From Euborellia annulipes (Eukaryota > Arthropoda > Insecta > Dermaptera > Anisolabididae): a DNA stretch of 64,000 bases. The notes under the pieces are model-generated. The model was not told the origin of the DNA. It searched no databases and saw nothing but the letters and a program-made list of their open reading frames with translations. Made by a program: the position numbers and the translations under genes. The DNA lies in the NCBI GenBank assembly GCA_023213315.1, contig JAKCPI010001751.1, forward strand, positions 1-64,000, in the 5' to 3' direction. Positions within the stretch are counted from its first letter, which is position 1, and every line of letters begins with the position of its first letter. Below, one piece after another: positions 31,956 to 42,523 of the stretch.

Positions 31956-32504
31956 AAACAACCGAGTGTATTTTACATATTTGAAAATTTAATAATGTAC
32001 TGAAAACAATATTTTTTTTTAAATTTAAAAGTAAAATTTTTTTCGCATTATACGATAAATGAGAATTAATTACCCTTGGATTAATGTTGTACAGGTAAGT
32101 TCAAAACAACAAAACCTTTTTGTGTTTTTATTTTGCAATGTATATTATATAGATGATGTATGAGCAAGTCACGTGATGATTGAGTTTTTTTTTTCTCTCA
32201 GAGGAAAAAAAATGAACTTAACGGTGGTTCACAATTCTCTCTTTTAATCCATCCATCATTATATTTAATTTCATGAAAGTGAAGCGTTTATTTTCCAGTC
32301 AATTATCAATCATCTTTTTTGATATAAATTGTAGATAATTTAAAAGCAAGGATAATCAATAAATAATAGAGAGTTGCTCAATAGTGTGTGTGTGTGTGGA
32401 TGAATATTAAACAGATATATTAATTATGAGAAGGCTAAAGGGAAGTTAATTCCTCTCTAAAAATATTTATAAACAAGTTTATAAAAAAATACTTGTTATA
32501 GAGC
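31956..32504. other. AT-rich DNA, no gene seen
   Basis: A short GT run (32384-32398) and AT-rich text; no recognised element. Confidence 0.45.
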
Positions 32505-32745
32505 CTCCTACTCTCGACGGTCCGAAAAGTGAACAAAAACTAGAATAAAACCTAGGCCTTAGTTGAAAAGTCGATTTCAATTTAAAAGATGGACCCCCTC
32601 CAACTGGCTCCGGCTCGCCCGCGGCGGACCATCGCCTTTTCTTAGTCAAGTGTCCTACTCTCGACGGTCTGAAGTTTGAACAAAAAGTTGAATAAAACTC
32701 TGAACTCTACTTGAAAAGTTGAATTCAATTTTAAATATTTTTCAA
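32505..32745 (+). repeat. Two tandem ~145-bp copies
   Basis: CCTCCTACTCTCGACGGTCC (32504) and TCCTACTCTCGACGGTCTGA (32653) begin the copies. Each continues GTGAACAAAAACT / TTTGAACAAAAAGT and ACTTGAAAAGT. The spacer holds CAACTGGCTCCGGCTCGCCC, similar to Helitron 3'-end DNA. Confidence 0.75.
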
Positions 32746-32759
32746 GAATTTTTATTAAT

Positions 32760-32875
32760 AAAACACTTGATTATTACTGACAAAAATGTCGAAATACGTA
32801 TAAAGTGAAATAATACACTTATACGTATTACTGACATCTTCAAAAATGTCGAAATATGGATGATTTCACTAAAAT
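32760..32875. repeat. Decayed hammerhead-unit fragments
   Basis: ATGTCGAAATACGTATAAAG and TACTGACATCTTC plus ATGTCGAAATATGG are remnants of the TATTTCGACA subfamily. The CTGANGA core is lost. Confidence 0.6.
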
Positions 32876-33042
32876 AATAAAAAAAAAACTTAAAACATAT
32901 CATCTAGTGTATTATTTAAAATGTTATATAAAAATTATTAATTAAAAATTTAAACAGGTTCTCTAGTTGAAACTTGTTTTAATGAGATAAAATTAAAAAA
33001 AAAAAAAATAATGGTATTTAAGCACTTGAAACATTTCACTTA

Positions 33043-33490
33043 CAAGGGGAGTGCATAGCCTTCATGTCACCGATTTGTTCGAAAATTTTTTTATGTGTAG
33101 TACTTAATGAAAAACAAATTCTGTTAAAGCGAGAGAATGCACTCCTCAACTGTTTGTCTAAAAAAAATGTCAAAGATTTTGCTAGCATACCTTATGCCGT
33201 TGGTAACAATAACAAATTCGAAAAGCCTCTGTGGCTGATTCTTTGTAAATATTAAATCTCGCCGTGTGCAACTATTTTTTTTGTGTAATTTATTTTTTTG
33301 GGATTTCTAAGAATATTTTTTAATATTAATCAATTAATAAAGTTTTTTTTTTTTTAATTTTTAGCATATCCATATATTTAAAGCAAAGTGCAGGATTCTC
33401 TCGCTTTAACAGAATTTGTTTTACATTAAGTACTACACATAAAAAAGTTTTCGTTCAAATCGGTGACATGAAGGCTATGCACTCCCCTTG
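33043..33490. repeat. Foldback element, ~100-bp terminal inverted repeats
   Basis: CAAGGGGAGTGCATAGCCTT at 33043 is mirrored at 33471-33490. The arms continue through CATGTCACCGATTTG, ATGTGTAGTACTTAATG and CTGTTAAAGCGAGAGAAT. The 240-bp interior shows no transposase. A short frame at 33064-33255 spans one arm and is not considered a gene. Confidence 0.8.
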
Positions 33491-33610
33491 TTTGTGTTTT
33501 TAGTTTTAATTATTTTTTAATAGATTTCTAAAAATCTGTTAAAATATGAAGATTTCATAAAATTTAATTTAAAAAATAATTAAAATTTATTATTATAACT
33601 AAATGATAAA

Positions 33611-33640
33611 CTAGTCGTGCAGCCCGACTACGACTGGACC
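33611..33640 (-). mobile_element. Possible Helitron-like 3' terminus
   Basis: The minus strand reads AGTCGTAGTCGGGCTGCACG then ACTAGT, with a weak AGTCGT/ACGACT dyad overlapping the end. The 5' end was not found. Confidence 0.25.
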
Positions 33641-33728
33641 CCAGCTGTCTAGGTGCATCCTCCTCTTAATCATGTGCTGCAACTTTCCAGACAATTAATG
33701 TAAATATAAATATCTGAAAAACAAATAT

Positions 33729-33778
33729 CCGAATATTTATTAATTCAAATTCGCTTATTTGAATTAATAAATATTCGG
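33729..33778. repeat. Perfect 22-bp-arm hairpin
   Basis: CCGAATATTTATTAATTCAA begins the left arm (33729-33750), loop TCGCTT, then the exact complement (33757-33778). Likely a short foldback transposon or MITE core. Confidence 0.8.
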
Positions 33779-34169
33779 TTATATGTTTTTTAATATCTTA
33801 TGGGTTAACACATGGTATATATAATTCTTTATAAATATTTTAAGAAGTACATACACCCTTTCGACTTGTCTTAAAAAAAATTATCAGTGTTTTTGTAAAA
33901 ATCAAATTATTGATATTTTGTTTTATGTAACTTTATTTATATTATAGTATGATATTTTATCTATATATTCCTCTGAGAAACAAAAATTCATTTTATTTGA
34001 GGGAAAAGACTTACGGAAAAACGCACCAACTCTTTATCGGTATCTATCCAAATAGGCAACAATCGGATTCTAATGTTTTCCTTCATCTCTGTGCTCCCTT
34101 AGCCACCACTCTATCATGATCCTGAGAATCAAAGAAAAAATAGAATATTTAATAATTTTATTATTATAT
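33779..34169. other. AT-rich DNA, no gene seen
   Basis: No element recognised apart from AT-rich text. Confidence 0.4.
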
Positions 34170-34560
34170 TTTTTTATTTTTTGTATTATTTTATTTTTAA
34201 TTTTTTATAAAAAAAAAAAGTAAAAATAGTAAATAAAGGAGAAAAAATCAGCAGGTAGCAAGTTATTTTCTTATTATATAGAGACTAACTACAAGCGCTC
34301 TATTATTTCTGCTACTATTTAATAATTATTTACTATTATATATTTTATATTCTTTTATTTTTTGTATTATTTTATTTTTAATTTTTATAAAAAAAAAGTA
34401 AAAAAAAAAAGTAAAAATAGTAAATAAAGAGGGAAAAAAATCAACAGGTATCAAGTTATTTTCTTATTATATAGAGACTAGCTACAAGCGCTCGGTTCGC
34501 TTCGCTCGCTACGTACGCTTCGCACTTGTAGCTAGTTATATAGAGATTTATTTATTTTTA
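34170..34560. repeat. Tandem ~200-bp copies ending in a GC-rich hairpin
   Basis: TTATTTTCTTATTATATAGA and GACTA(A/G)CTACAAGCGCTC occur at about 34262-34301 and 34457-34493. The second copy runs into ACTAGCTACAAG (34478-34489), a block of TTCGC/GCTCGC words, and CTTGTAGCTAGT (34525-34536), then TATATAGAGATT. Read on the minus strand this combines a Helitron-like start (TCTCTATATAA) and CTAG ends. Confidence 0.6.
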
Positions 34561-35270
34561 TTTTATTTTATTTATTTTTTAATTTTATTTCACATTTTTC
34601 ATTATTATTAATTTTGAGATTTAATTATAATTAATTGGCTTTTATTGTTCATAAGGCCCAATGCTTTTCTCAATTTTTGAGGATTTGGGAGCAGAGGAGA
34701 ATCATATAGAGTGAAAGGTTAGCATAGCTCGGGTAACTCATGTTCTCTTGAATTTTAAAATTAATATAATTATAATTTTTATATGTTGAAATCTAATAGG
34801 CTATAAAATAACGCGAAAACACATTTTTATTTTATTAATAAAAAAAAAAAAAAAAAAAAAAAAAGTGAGTGAAAGAGAGAGAGAGGACATTTTAATTTTA
34901 ATAAAATACAAAAGTGCACACACCACCACATTTCAAAAGAGTCCATGAAAATGAATGCACATCTGTATGTATGTGTGTGTGTAAAAAAAAAAAGAGAGAA
35001 ATAAAAAGCAGGTTTTTTTTCGCAATGGCATTTTATAAAATCCAATTGAAAATGGAATTTTTTTTTTTTTTTTGAAATATTTTTCTTTTAATTAGAAAAT
35101 ATTTTATATTTTTATTGACATTTTTTTTTTTTTTTTTTGAAATTTTAATTAAAAAATTTTCTCGTTTTTTTTTTTTAATCTTTTATAAATATTAATTTCT
35201 CAATTTTTGTTTTTATTTAATACAAGAATAACAACTTTGTATATATTAAAAAAAAAAAAAAAAAACACTC
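34561..35270. other. AT-rich DNA with long homopolymers
   Basis: A run at 34840-34864, a GA run (34866-34885) and several T runs (35058-35072, 35123-35138). No gene is recognised. Confidence 0.5.
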
Positions 35271-35274
35271 ATGT

Positions 35275-35630
35275 TTCATTTAATTGGTATAAACACTTGA
35301 AACGTATTTCGACATTTAGTATGAACTAATACTACTGTATTACTTGGAGATGGGACTGAATATGCCAATATGCTTCATTTGGAGGGGAAGGGAGGGGAGG
35401 GGGTATTTGTCACCCTTTCCCCAACGGCTCTGATCTTTTTATACTATTCTTAAATAAAATATTTCAAAATATATCTACGGGTACATAAACTGTAAAAAAT
35501 ATCATTTTTCCAAATTTGAGATACCTATTTGTAAGTAAATTTAAAAAAAAAAAACACTAGGTTATATGTTTCAATATATTGTTTAATATTTCGACACTCG
35601 GTGTGCTATCTTCAGTATATGTATATTACT
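35275..35630 (-). repeat. Two decayed hammerhead-unit fragments
   Basis: ACACTTGAAACGTATTTCGA (35293-35312) has lost the core. The second (35586-35625) keeps CTGAAGA on the minus strand, T, a partly paired helix II (AGCAC/GTGTC) and GAAA, followed by TATTAAAC instead of TACGTATC. The tail block ACACTAGGTTATATGTTTCA precedes it, as in other units. Confidence 0.6.
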
Positions 35631-35643
35631 TATGAATCTGTCA

Positions 35644-36603
35644 CACTTATGCCCAATTGCACCGCCCAATTTAAGTATGACTTAAAATAAGTATCAACAA
35701 CATGGCAACGTTGTAAATTTTAGTGATATTCTGGTGATTTATTTTTAATTTAATAATTTTTTTCTTTATAATAATCATAAACTAAATTAAATACATATTG
35801 TTTATAAATATTAATTTCAGAAAATGAGAAAATGGAAAACGAAAATATTTGGGCGGGCAGACCCACACAGGGCCGGAACTAGAGATTTTTAGGGGGCACA
35901 AAATTTAATTTGCCCCCCCTCCTTAAAATTTTCCCTGATCTCAAAAATTTTTCTGCGAAATTTTTTTTTTTTTCGCGGAACCAAATTTTCCCGTCCGAAA
36001 AAATATTTTACCTTTTTTTAGAGACGCAAAATTTGCCGCCCCCTGATATCTGCCGCCCGGGGCACGTGCACCCACCGCCCCCCCAGATCCGGCCCGGACC
36101 CACAGCTAATATACTCATATGTAATATAGATCATCCTCGAAAATAAAGTTCATATTGTTCATGTTTTTTATAAGAAAAATCTAAATCGAATCAAAAAAAT
36201 GTATTATTATTAGTAAATTAATTAAATGCATTTTATATTATATTATCAATATTGTTTTTTAGCTTAAGTCATTGCTAAGCCCCCGAAATCGAGGGCTTAA
36301 ATATTTGGGGGTTAAGTATAAAATTTAACACACTTTCATTGTCATCCGTTGCTAACCACGCTCTTTGCTAAGATAACACGTTCTCTGATTGAAAATAAAA
36401 TCATGTTTCAAGACCCAAATAGCGTGAATAAAGATGCCAGGACCCCCAATATATATCTATTAATAAATAACAGTACCATTTAAGTCTTATATTATTAAAA
36501 AAAATAAATCAGCAGAATATTACTAAAATTTACAACGTTGCCATGTTGTTGATACTTATTTTTAAGTCATACTTAAATTGGGCGGTGCAATTGGGCATGA
36601 GTG
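35644..36603. mobile_element. Inverted-repeat DNA element with nested MITE
   Basis: CACTTATGCCCAATTGCACC at the left is matched by the complement of GGTGCAATTGGGCATGAGTG at the right. The ~100-bp terminal inverted repeats continue through GCCCAATTTAAGTATGACTT, AAGTATCAACAACATGGCAA and CGTTGTAAATTTTAG. The interior has no transposase and is interrupted by the hAT MITE at 35868 and a SINE-like fragment (36415-36490). The target duplication is unclear. Confidence 0.7.
35868..36096. mobile_element. hAT-type MITE, 229 bp
   Basis: The ends CAGGGCCGGAACTAG and CAGATCCGGCCCG form imperfect inverted repeats. GACCCACA flanks both sides (35860-35867 and 36097-36104), an exact 8-bp duplication. The interior has repeated AAATTT and C-rich blocks. 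The overlapping short frame is not a gene. Confidence 0.8.
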
Positions 36604-36805
36604 TTGAAATACTTAACTCAAAACCTAAGGCAAGAGAAGCTGATTCTCTCTAATGCTAACAGGTTAAAGGGCGGATACAAGTAGGTATAGTAATTAGTTA
36701 CCCTCCGCCTGTCATGATCTTATAAAAATATACCGTTGGATTTTTTAATGTAAAATTTTAAAAATTAACACTTAAAAATTTGATTTGTATTTATATTCTG
36801 TCAAA

Positions 36806-36910
36806 AACAAGTACAGAATGCGCCTTTAAATTACCGAAATTAAGAAAGAATTGTGTGCTGTGCGATCAGTCACACCAGATTACGGGTCCCCGAGAAACTT
36901 CTCTGGATCC
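36806..36910 (-). repeat. B-family copy joined to a hAT-like end
   Basis: On the minus strand AAGGGCGGATCCAGAGAAGT precedes TCTGGTGTGACTGATCGCAC and AGCACACAATTC. It then runs GGTAATTTAAAGGCGCATTC and TGTACTTGTT. The same junction in opposite orientation is at 42057-42181, so the two parts move together. Confidence 0.65.
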
Positions 36911-36994
36911 GCCCTTGGCCACAGGTCACGTGCATAATCAACATGTCAGTGAGAAAAACATTTTATTACAAAATGAAACACAAGGTGATATGTT

Positions 36995-37320
36995 TGATTG
37001 GTATAATAAACACTTGATACGTATTTCGACATTTTGGTATGTCATTTTAAGATCACATAATATATTGAAACATATCCTTTTGTAATTTGAGTTTTAATTT
37101 ATCTAAATTATACTGTACATATTTCAACTAGATCCTACGGTTACCAGTAGAAATTGTTGTATGAAAGGCTTCCACACAAAATTTCATTCTAGCTCAAAAC
37201 ATCATGATTAATTCATGTAAATTAAATTAAAAAACACATGATGATATGTTTCAATATATCATTTAATTGGTGTAAACACTTGATACGTATTTCGACATTT
37301 GGTGTGAAGTAATAATGTAA
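36995..37320 (-). repeat. Two decayed hammerhead units
   Basis: ACACTTGATACGTATTTCGA at 37011 and 37273, each preceded by ACAAGGTGATATGTTT or GATGATATGTTTCAATATAT tail blocks. The CTGANGA halves are lost. Confidence 0.7.
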
Positions 37321-37620
37321 CACTTCTATAAAATAAAGAGGGAACTAAATATAACCTCCGATGCCTAAAAAGACCATAAATATTAATTAAAAACGTCATT
37401 TCCATATATAAAGCGCTAGTCATTCACTTCCGGTGTATGTAACCTGTTTACCACTCTCTCTCTGATTGGCCAGATTCAGAGGAAGCGGCACCAGAGAGGG
37501 AAATGTAAATCTTTAAAATTTTGCAATTGCTGATAATAATATAAAATAATTTACTTTATCTAAAACATAAATATAAAAATAATTCACACGAGTGTCATCA
37601 GAAATCCAAGTTAATTAAAA
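37321..37620. other. AT-rich DNA, no gene seen
   Basis: Contains CTCTCTCTCTGATTGGCCAG (37455-37474) and no open structure. Confidence 0.4.
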
Positions 37621-37920
37621 TTAAACTGAAACGTTTAATCATGTAAATTAAATTAAAAAACACATGTTTATATGTTTCAATATATTGGTATAATTAGGTA
37701 TTCTTTATTTCGATATTGTGTGCTGTTGGCAGCCGCCTTTTTCTTGTCCCCGTGTGTTAGAAAACTAAAACTGGTGGTTCTAGCTTGAATTATGTAAACT
37801 AAAACACAAGGTTATATGTTTCAATAGTATTTCGACATTTAGTTTGTAATCTTCGGTATTTCTGAATATGTCATTGTCGAAATAGTTTATCCAAATGAAC
37901 TTGCTTATCCAAAAGATAAA
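37621..37920 (-). repeat. Further decayed hammerhead units
   Basis: ATGTAAATTAAATTAAAAAA, ACACATGTTTATATGTTTCA, TTTATTTCGATATTGTGTGC, and ACACAAGGTTATATGTTTCA followed by GTATTTCGACATTTAG (37826). A second inverted remnant ATTGTCGAAATAGT is at 37883. Confidence 0.65.
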
Positions 37921-38550
37921 GGATACAGTTGGTTGTTAAGTTACATCAGCTAGTTTTCTCTTCATAGGGTTTTTGTCGTTGATGAACATTTAGGGAGTGG
38001 GTTTCCCTTCCCTTTTCCTAAGTTGCAGCCTACACACAGATGGGAGAGCGAGCGAGCGAGCAAGCGAGTGAGGACCTTGACTCAAGATCACATACACGCG
38101 CGCACACTAAGAAAAAGGGTTTGATTATAATTCATCCATTCACTTGGAGCGTTTCCTGCTTGGCAGCAGCCCCGTCGTCTTTTTCTATTCAGGTATGCAT
38201 GTCGATGGGCCAATAGGTGTGTCGCATACCTATTATATCACCTGAAAGAGAGTTGGCACATGGACAAGAAAAAAAAAACTACTCTCTGTTGGTTATCACT
38301 AAAAATTTCTATTTTTTTTTTTTATAATCATAATCATGTGTGATGATTTGACCTTTCATAAAATTTGTAATATTACATCATTTTTAACCATCAAAATGTT
38401 GATGACCTTCAACTTATTATGGAATTTACATCAACCTAAATAATTATTATTCATTCGATTTTTTGATATATGAATGGAAAATTTTTAAAATTGGTAGTGA
38501 GGGGGCGGGGGAAGGTTTTATTTACAAAAAAAATTTGAAAATGAAAAATC
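37921..38550. other. Low-copy DNA with GAGC and GC runs
   Basis: GAGCGAGCGAGCGAGC (38048-38063) and ACGCGCGCACAC (38095-38106). AGGTATGC / GCATACCT form a dyad near 38190-38232. No gene is recognised. Confidence 0.4.
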
Positions 38551-38960
38551 ACAAGGTGATATGTTTCATTTTGGTATAATAAACACTTGATAAGTATTTC
38601 GACATTAGTGTAATATACACATCCTAAACACTTTGCATTGATTAACATCAGGATTTTATTTCTAATTTAATATTTTTACTGCCGTTCTGCCGTACTCAAG
38701 TTCTTCCATTTGGTGGGTCGGCGAGGAGGAGGAGAAAAAAAATATTTTTTTCTTACTTGCCTTTTCTTGACATATAACCAAAAACTTCAAACCCATGTGT
38801 AACTGATAACCAGTTGAATTTTAGTAAGAAAAAATAATTAAAAACACCATATATCATGTTTCATTATATTTATTAGCATAAATAAATATTTGTACTACTC
38901 ATAAATGTCGAAACACATATAAAGTATTTATACCAAATAAACAAAACACCTAGTGTTTTT
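38551..38960. repeat. Decayed hammerhead units, both orientations
   Basis: ACACTTGATAAGTATTTCGA (38582-38601) on one side, and AATGTCGAAACACATATAAAG with AACACCTAGTGTTTTT (38905-38960) on the other. Confidence 0.65.
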
Positions 38961-39007
38961 TTTTTTACTTACTTTTAACCAAATTTCTGTTTTTAAGCAC
39001 TTTTGGG

Positions 39008-40360
39008 TCTTTTTATTTCATGGAATTAAAATACAACGATTGAAAGCTAATATTTAGTTTATGTATCAACTTTTCGTTCACTTAGCGTTCGTTCATTTCG
39101 TTTGTTCAAGTTATGTATTTAAAACGTAACGAACTTATAATCATGTATTTTAGTGAACGAACGAACTAAAAATAATGTATTTTAGTGAACGAAATTAGTG
39201 AAAGAACGAACTAAAATAATGTATTTTAGTGAACGAACAAAATAAAAATCATGTATTTTAATGAACGAAATTAGTGAACGAACGAACTAAAATCATGTAT
39301 TTTAGTGAACGAACGAACTAAGATCATGTATTTCAGTGAACGAACGAACTAAAATAATGTATTTTAGTGAACGAAAATAGGATATGAACGAAATAAAAAA
39401 AAAAAAAAAAAGTGAACGAACGAACTAAAATCATGTATTTCAGTGAACGAACGAACTAAGATCATGTATTTTAGTGAACTAATTAACTTTTTTAGTGAAC
39501 TGAATATTTTTTTTAATCCACGAAAAAAAGCTATAATTTAGTTCATGTATTCACTTGTCTCGGATTTAGCGTTCGTTCATTTAGTTCGTTCGTTTTAAAT
39601 AGTCAAAACGTGACTTAGAATTTATTATAAATAATTCATTTCCTTTAATGGAAAATATTTTTAAATGATGATGAAATTGCACATTTTTTTCTCTCTCTCT
39701 TTACTTTTAAAACTTTTTTAAAGAATAAAAAAAAAAATAGTAAAAATCTGTTAATTAACAAAATATTAATGGGATTTTAGAAAGATTTTTAATCAAGTCA
39801 AAAAAATATTATTTTTTGCCCATTATTTAATTAAAAACTTGCTTTTTTACTTTCTCTTACCTAAATATATGTTATTAATGAGAAAGTATTGGATTCATGT
39901 CAAAAATTCAAGCAGGAAAATTAAAAATTTTTATATACTTAATTTTATTGTATAATATTATATTGATAAAATAAAATAAAATAAATAAATGAAAAAATAA
40001 AATATATGTAAATAAATATAATATGTATTCGGATAAAGGAAAAATGTCTTGGTTACACAGTAAACTTAGTTAATATAATTAGTTCACTAAAATACATGAT
40101 TTTAAATTTGTTCCTTCACTAAAATATATTATTTTAGTTAGTTCTTTCACTAATTTCGTTCACTAAAATACATTATCTTAGTTGTTCGTTCACTAATTTC
40201 GTTCACTAAAATACATGATTTTAAGTTCGTTTTAAATACGAACGAACAAACGAAATGAACGAAAGCTAAATCCAAGAAAAGTTGAAATATAAACTAAATA
40301 TTAGCTTTCAATCGTTGTAATTGTAAAAATATAAGGAAATAAAGATTTTTATTATTTTTA
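39008..40360. mobile_element. Foldback with inverted 31-bp arrays
   Basis: ACAACGATTGAAAGCTAATA and TTTAGTTTATGTATCAACTT (from about 39034) are mirrored near 40275-40320. Inside each end are arrays of ATGTATTTTAGTGAACGAAC and GAACTAAAATC units (39110-39490, and inverted 40065-40240). The centre (39690-40060) contains the GAGAAAGTATTGGATTCATG end of R1. No transposase. Confidence 0.75.
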
Positions 40361-40508
40361 TTTATAGGAATTTATAGATCGATAAGTAATTTATAAAAAA
40401 AATTGAAAATAAGCGAGATATATTTCACAAAAAACCAGATTTATATTGTCTGATTGCTAATTGGCAAAAACTAAGGTAAATCCCCCCAGAGGCGGGCAGT
40501 GTAGCTAG
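39750..40508 (+). repeat. Duplicated module, copy 1 (Helitron-like end)
   Basis: Collinear with 43300-44670: CTGTTAATTAACAAAATATT, GAGAAAGTATTGGATTCATG, TTTTTATATACTTAATTTTA, AATATGTATTCGGATAA, GGAATTTATAGATCGATAAG, TTGAAAATAAGCGAGATATA and ACCAGATTTATATTGTCTG. The right end reads CCCCCCAGAGGCGGGCAGTG then TAGCTAG, with CTAG at 40505-40508 followed by T. This copy lacks the two insertions present in copy 2. Confidence 0.75.
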
Positions 40509-41004
40509 TATATGAGTATTTTCTTTACAATCCTTTAAGATTTATGTATTAATAAATTTATTTATATATATAGAAATAAAATAGATGAGCCAAAAGGGTT
40601 TGGTGGTGGAGAGGAAGATGGGGAGGGAGGGAGGGGGAGGGAGGAAGAGAGGGGGGAGGGGGATGGCTATTTTTAGAAGCAGAGCCATTGAACAAAAGAG
40701 AGGGACCAATCAAGGGCAACTACTTTCAATCTTGCCATTACGAACTCAACTCAAGTGCTTTAATTCAAATTGATAATCTTGCTTAATTTCTTATATAGAC
40801 AAGACAGACAGACAATATAATCGATTATTGTTAGACAAAGAGGAAGACGGGGGGGGGGGGGGGATATCTATAAATTAACAAGTTTAAATTGCCTTTTTTA
40901 GATTTAAAATATAAATATAAAATAAAATTGCAAAAATGAAAAGAATAGTTTTTTTTTTTTTATAGTACCGGCCATTTGATTTTATTTACATTCTACCAAA
41001 AATG
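40509..41004. other. No gene seen; G-rich simple repeats
   Basis: GGGAGG repeats at 40619-40660 and a G run at 40851-40863. The short open frame over 40585-40773 is not convincing. Confidence 0.45.
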
Positions 41005-41285
41005 TAGTAAAAATTTTACAAGAATGTGGATTTTATAGTTGGGTAATCGTTAATAGGTAAATAAAAGAAGAGCAGCTAAAATTATTTTATTTATTGGCCC
41101 GCTAGGCTGACGTTTCGGTCTTGGTCAATTTTTGTAGTATTTGTGGAATTTTACAAATTAAAAATATACTCTATGCTGTTATAGCTCTGAGGATGGTCTT
41201 GACCAAGACCGAAACGTCAGCCTAGCGGGTCAATAAATGAAATAATTTTAGCTGCTATACTTTTATTTATCTAGTAAAAATTTTA
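41005..41285. mobile_element. Palindromic hammerhead element, 14-bp TSD
   Basis: TAGTAAAAATTTTA at 41005-41018 and 41272-41285 is a perfect 14-bp duplication. Inverted arms are about 60-80 bp: AAGAGCAGCTAAAATTATTT, TATTGGCCCGCTAGGCTGAC and GTTTCGGTCTTGGTCAA, mirrored at 41200-41268. The right arm holds a complete ribozyme core. The left arm keeps only the GAAACGTC half. Confidence 0.8.
41183..41222 (+). ncRNA. Hammerhead ribozyme motif
   Basis: Core CTGAGGA (41187-41193), extra T, helix II GGTCTT (41195-41200) with AAGACC (41205-41210) around loop GACC, GAAA (41211-41214), CGTC (41215-41218). Helix I pairs GCT with AGC (three pairs, weaker than in other copies). Helix II is perfect. Confidence 0.7.
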
Positions 41286-41466
41286 ATTCATTTTAAACTA
41301 AAAACACACCTGGTAAAGGCATCATTTGGGGGGAGGGGGGGGCGCAGGGGACATTTGCACATCCCCCAAGAGATTTTTTTTAAATTTTATATTATTCTAA
41401 TTAAAATATTTCAAAATATATCTAGGCGGATGTATCAATATATAAACTGTATAATTTAGTATAGTG

Positions 41467-41470
<4 letters not shown>

Positions 41471-41497
<27 letters not shown>

Positions 41498-41652
41498 CAC
41501 TCTTTTAACTTTTTTCTCATTCACACTCACACACAGATTCACACATTTGATATCCAAATGGCTTAAATAAAATCATCGGACTGCCTGGGGTCCGAACCCG
41601 CGACTCTTGGTATACGAGGCTAGCATGCTAACCCCTACACCAAAGAGGGTAA
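41471..41652 (-). mobile_element. tRNA-derived SINE, complete copy
   Basis: On the minus strand the A-box-like TGGTGTAGGGGTTAGCATGC is followed by TACCAAGAGTCGCGGGTTCG, whose B-box-like word is GGTTCGGACCC (41588-41598). A body with AAGCCATTTGGATATC, GTGTGAATGAGAAAAAAG and a long A tail (41471-41494) follows. The head and tail match the SINE at 59545. Confidence 0.75.
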
Positions 41653-42056
41653 AATTATATTTTATACACGATAGAGAATCATACATAGAATACAAAATTT
41701 TATAAAAATTGGAAAAAATTTTTTTAAATGTGTAAAAAGTTGAATCGAAATTAGCCGAGTGTAAAATAATAAAAAACACAAATTTGGTATAAACACTTGT
41801 AACAGTATTTGTATCAATTCTGAATATGACACCACTAAATGTCGAAATACTTCATTAATAATATTTTAATTTTATTTTAAATATTTTAAATTTATTATTT
41901 CTGTGAAATTATCACTTACTTTATTGTTTACTATTTTTAATTTTATTTAGAGGAGAAGTTAAGGTTAAGCAATGTCACGCGAGGCGAAAGCTTGGATTGA
42001 TGACATCGAGTAACCAGCGTGTGGAACGTCCCCCGGAGCGTGTGGAACGTACTGGT

Positions 42057-42181
42057 AGCAGTGGCGGATCCAGAGAAGTTTCTCGATGGGGGGGGGGTAA
42101 TCTGATGTGACTGGTCGCACAGCACATAATTTTTTCTTATAATCGGTAATTTAAAGGTGCGTACTGTAGTTGTTTACCAGA
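42057..42181 (+). repeat. hAT-like end joined to B-family copy
   Basis: CAGTGGCGGATCCAGAGAAG begins like a hAT terminus, followed by a G run, TCTGATGTGACTGGTCGCAC and AGCACATAATT, then GGTAATTTAAAGGTGCGTAC and TTTACCAGA. This is the inverted counterpart of 36806-36910. Confidence 0.6.
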
Positions 42182-42449
42182 ATATATATACAAATAAAAT
42201 TTTCAAGTATTAATTTTTAAAATTTTTTATTTGAAAAACAATTTTTTTCCCAAAAAAATATTTTTCTCAAATATCGGGGGAGAAGGAGGGGGTAATTGCC
42301 CCTTTTATCCCCCCACCTTGTATCCCCCCCTTGACTGGTAGCCATATATAAGTATTTTAAAAATAAAAATATGAAATAAAGTTAGCTATCAAGAGTGGCT
42401 AGTTTTAATATATTAACTGAAACTAAATATATATGTCGACACAAAAAAA

Positions 42450-42523
42450 TCTGGTGTGACAAGCACAAAACACAACTTTCAGCCAAGAGAAAGTTTTGTG
42501 ATGTACGACCACTCACTCCAGAT
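42450..42523. repeat. B-family hairpin
   Basis: TCTGGTGTGACAAGCACAAA and ACACAACTTTC oppose GAAAGTTTTGTG and CACTCACTCCAGA. Preceded by TATGTCGACACAAAAAAA as at 10943. Confidence 0.8.
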
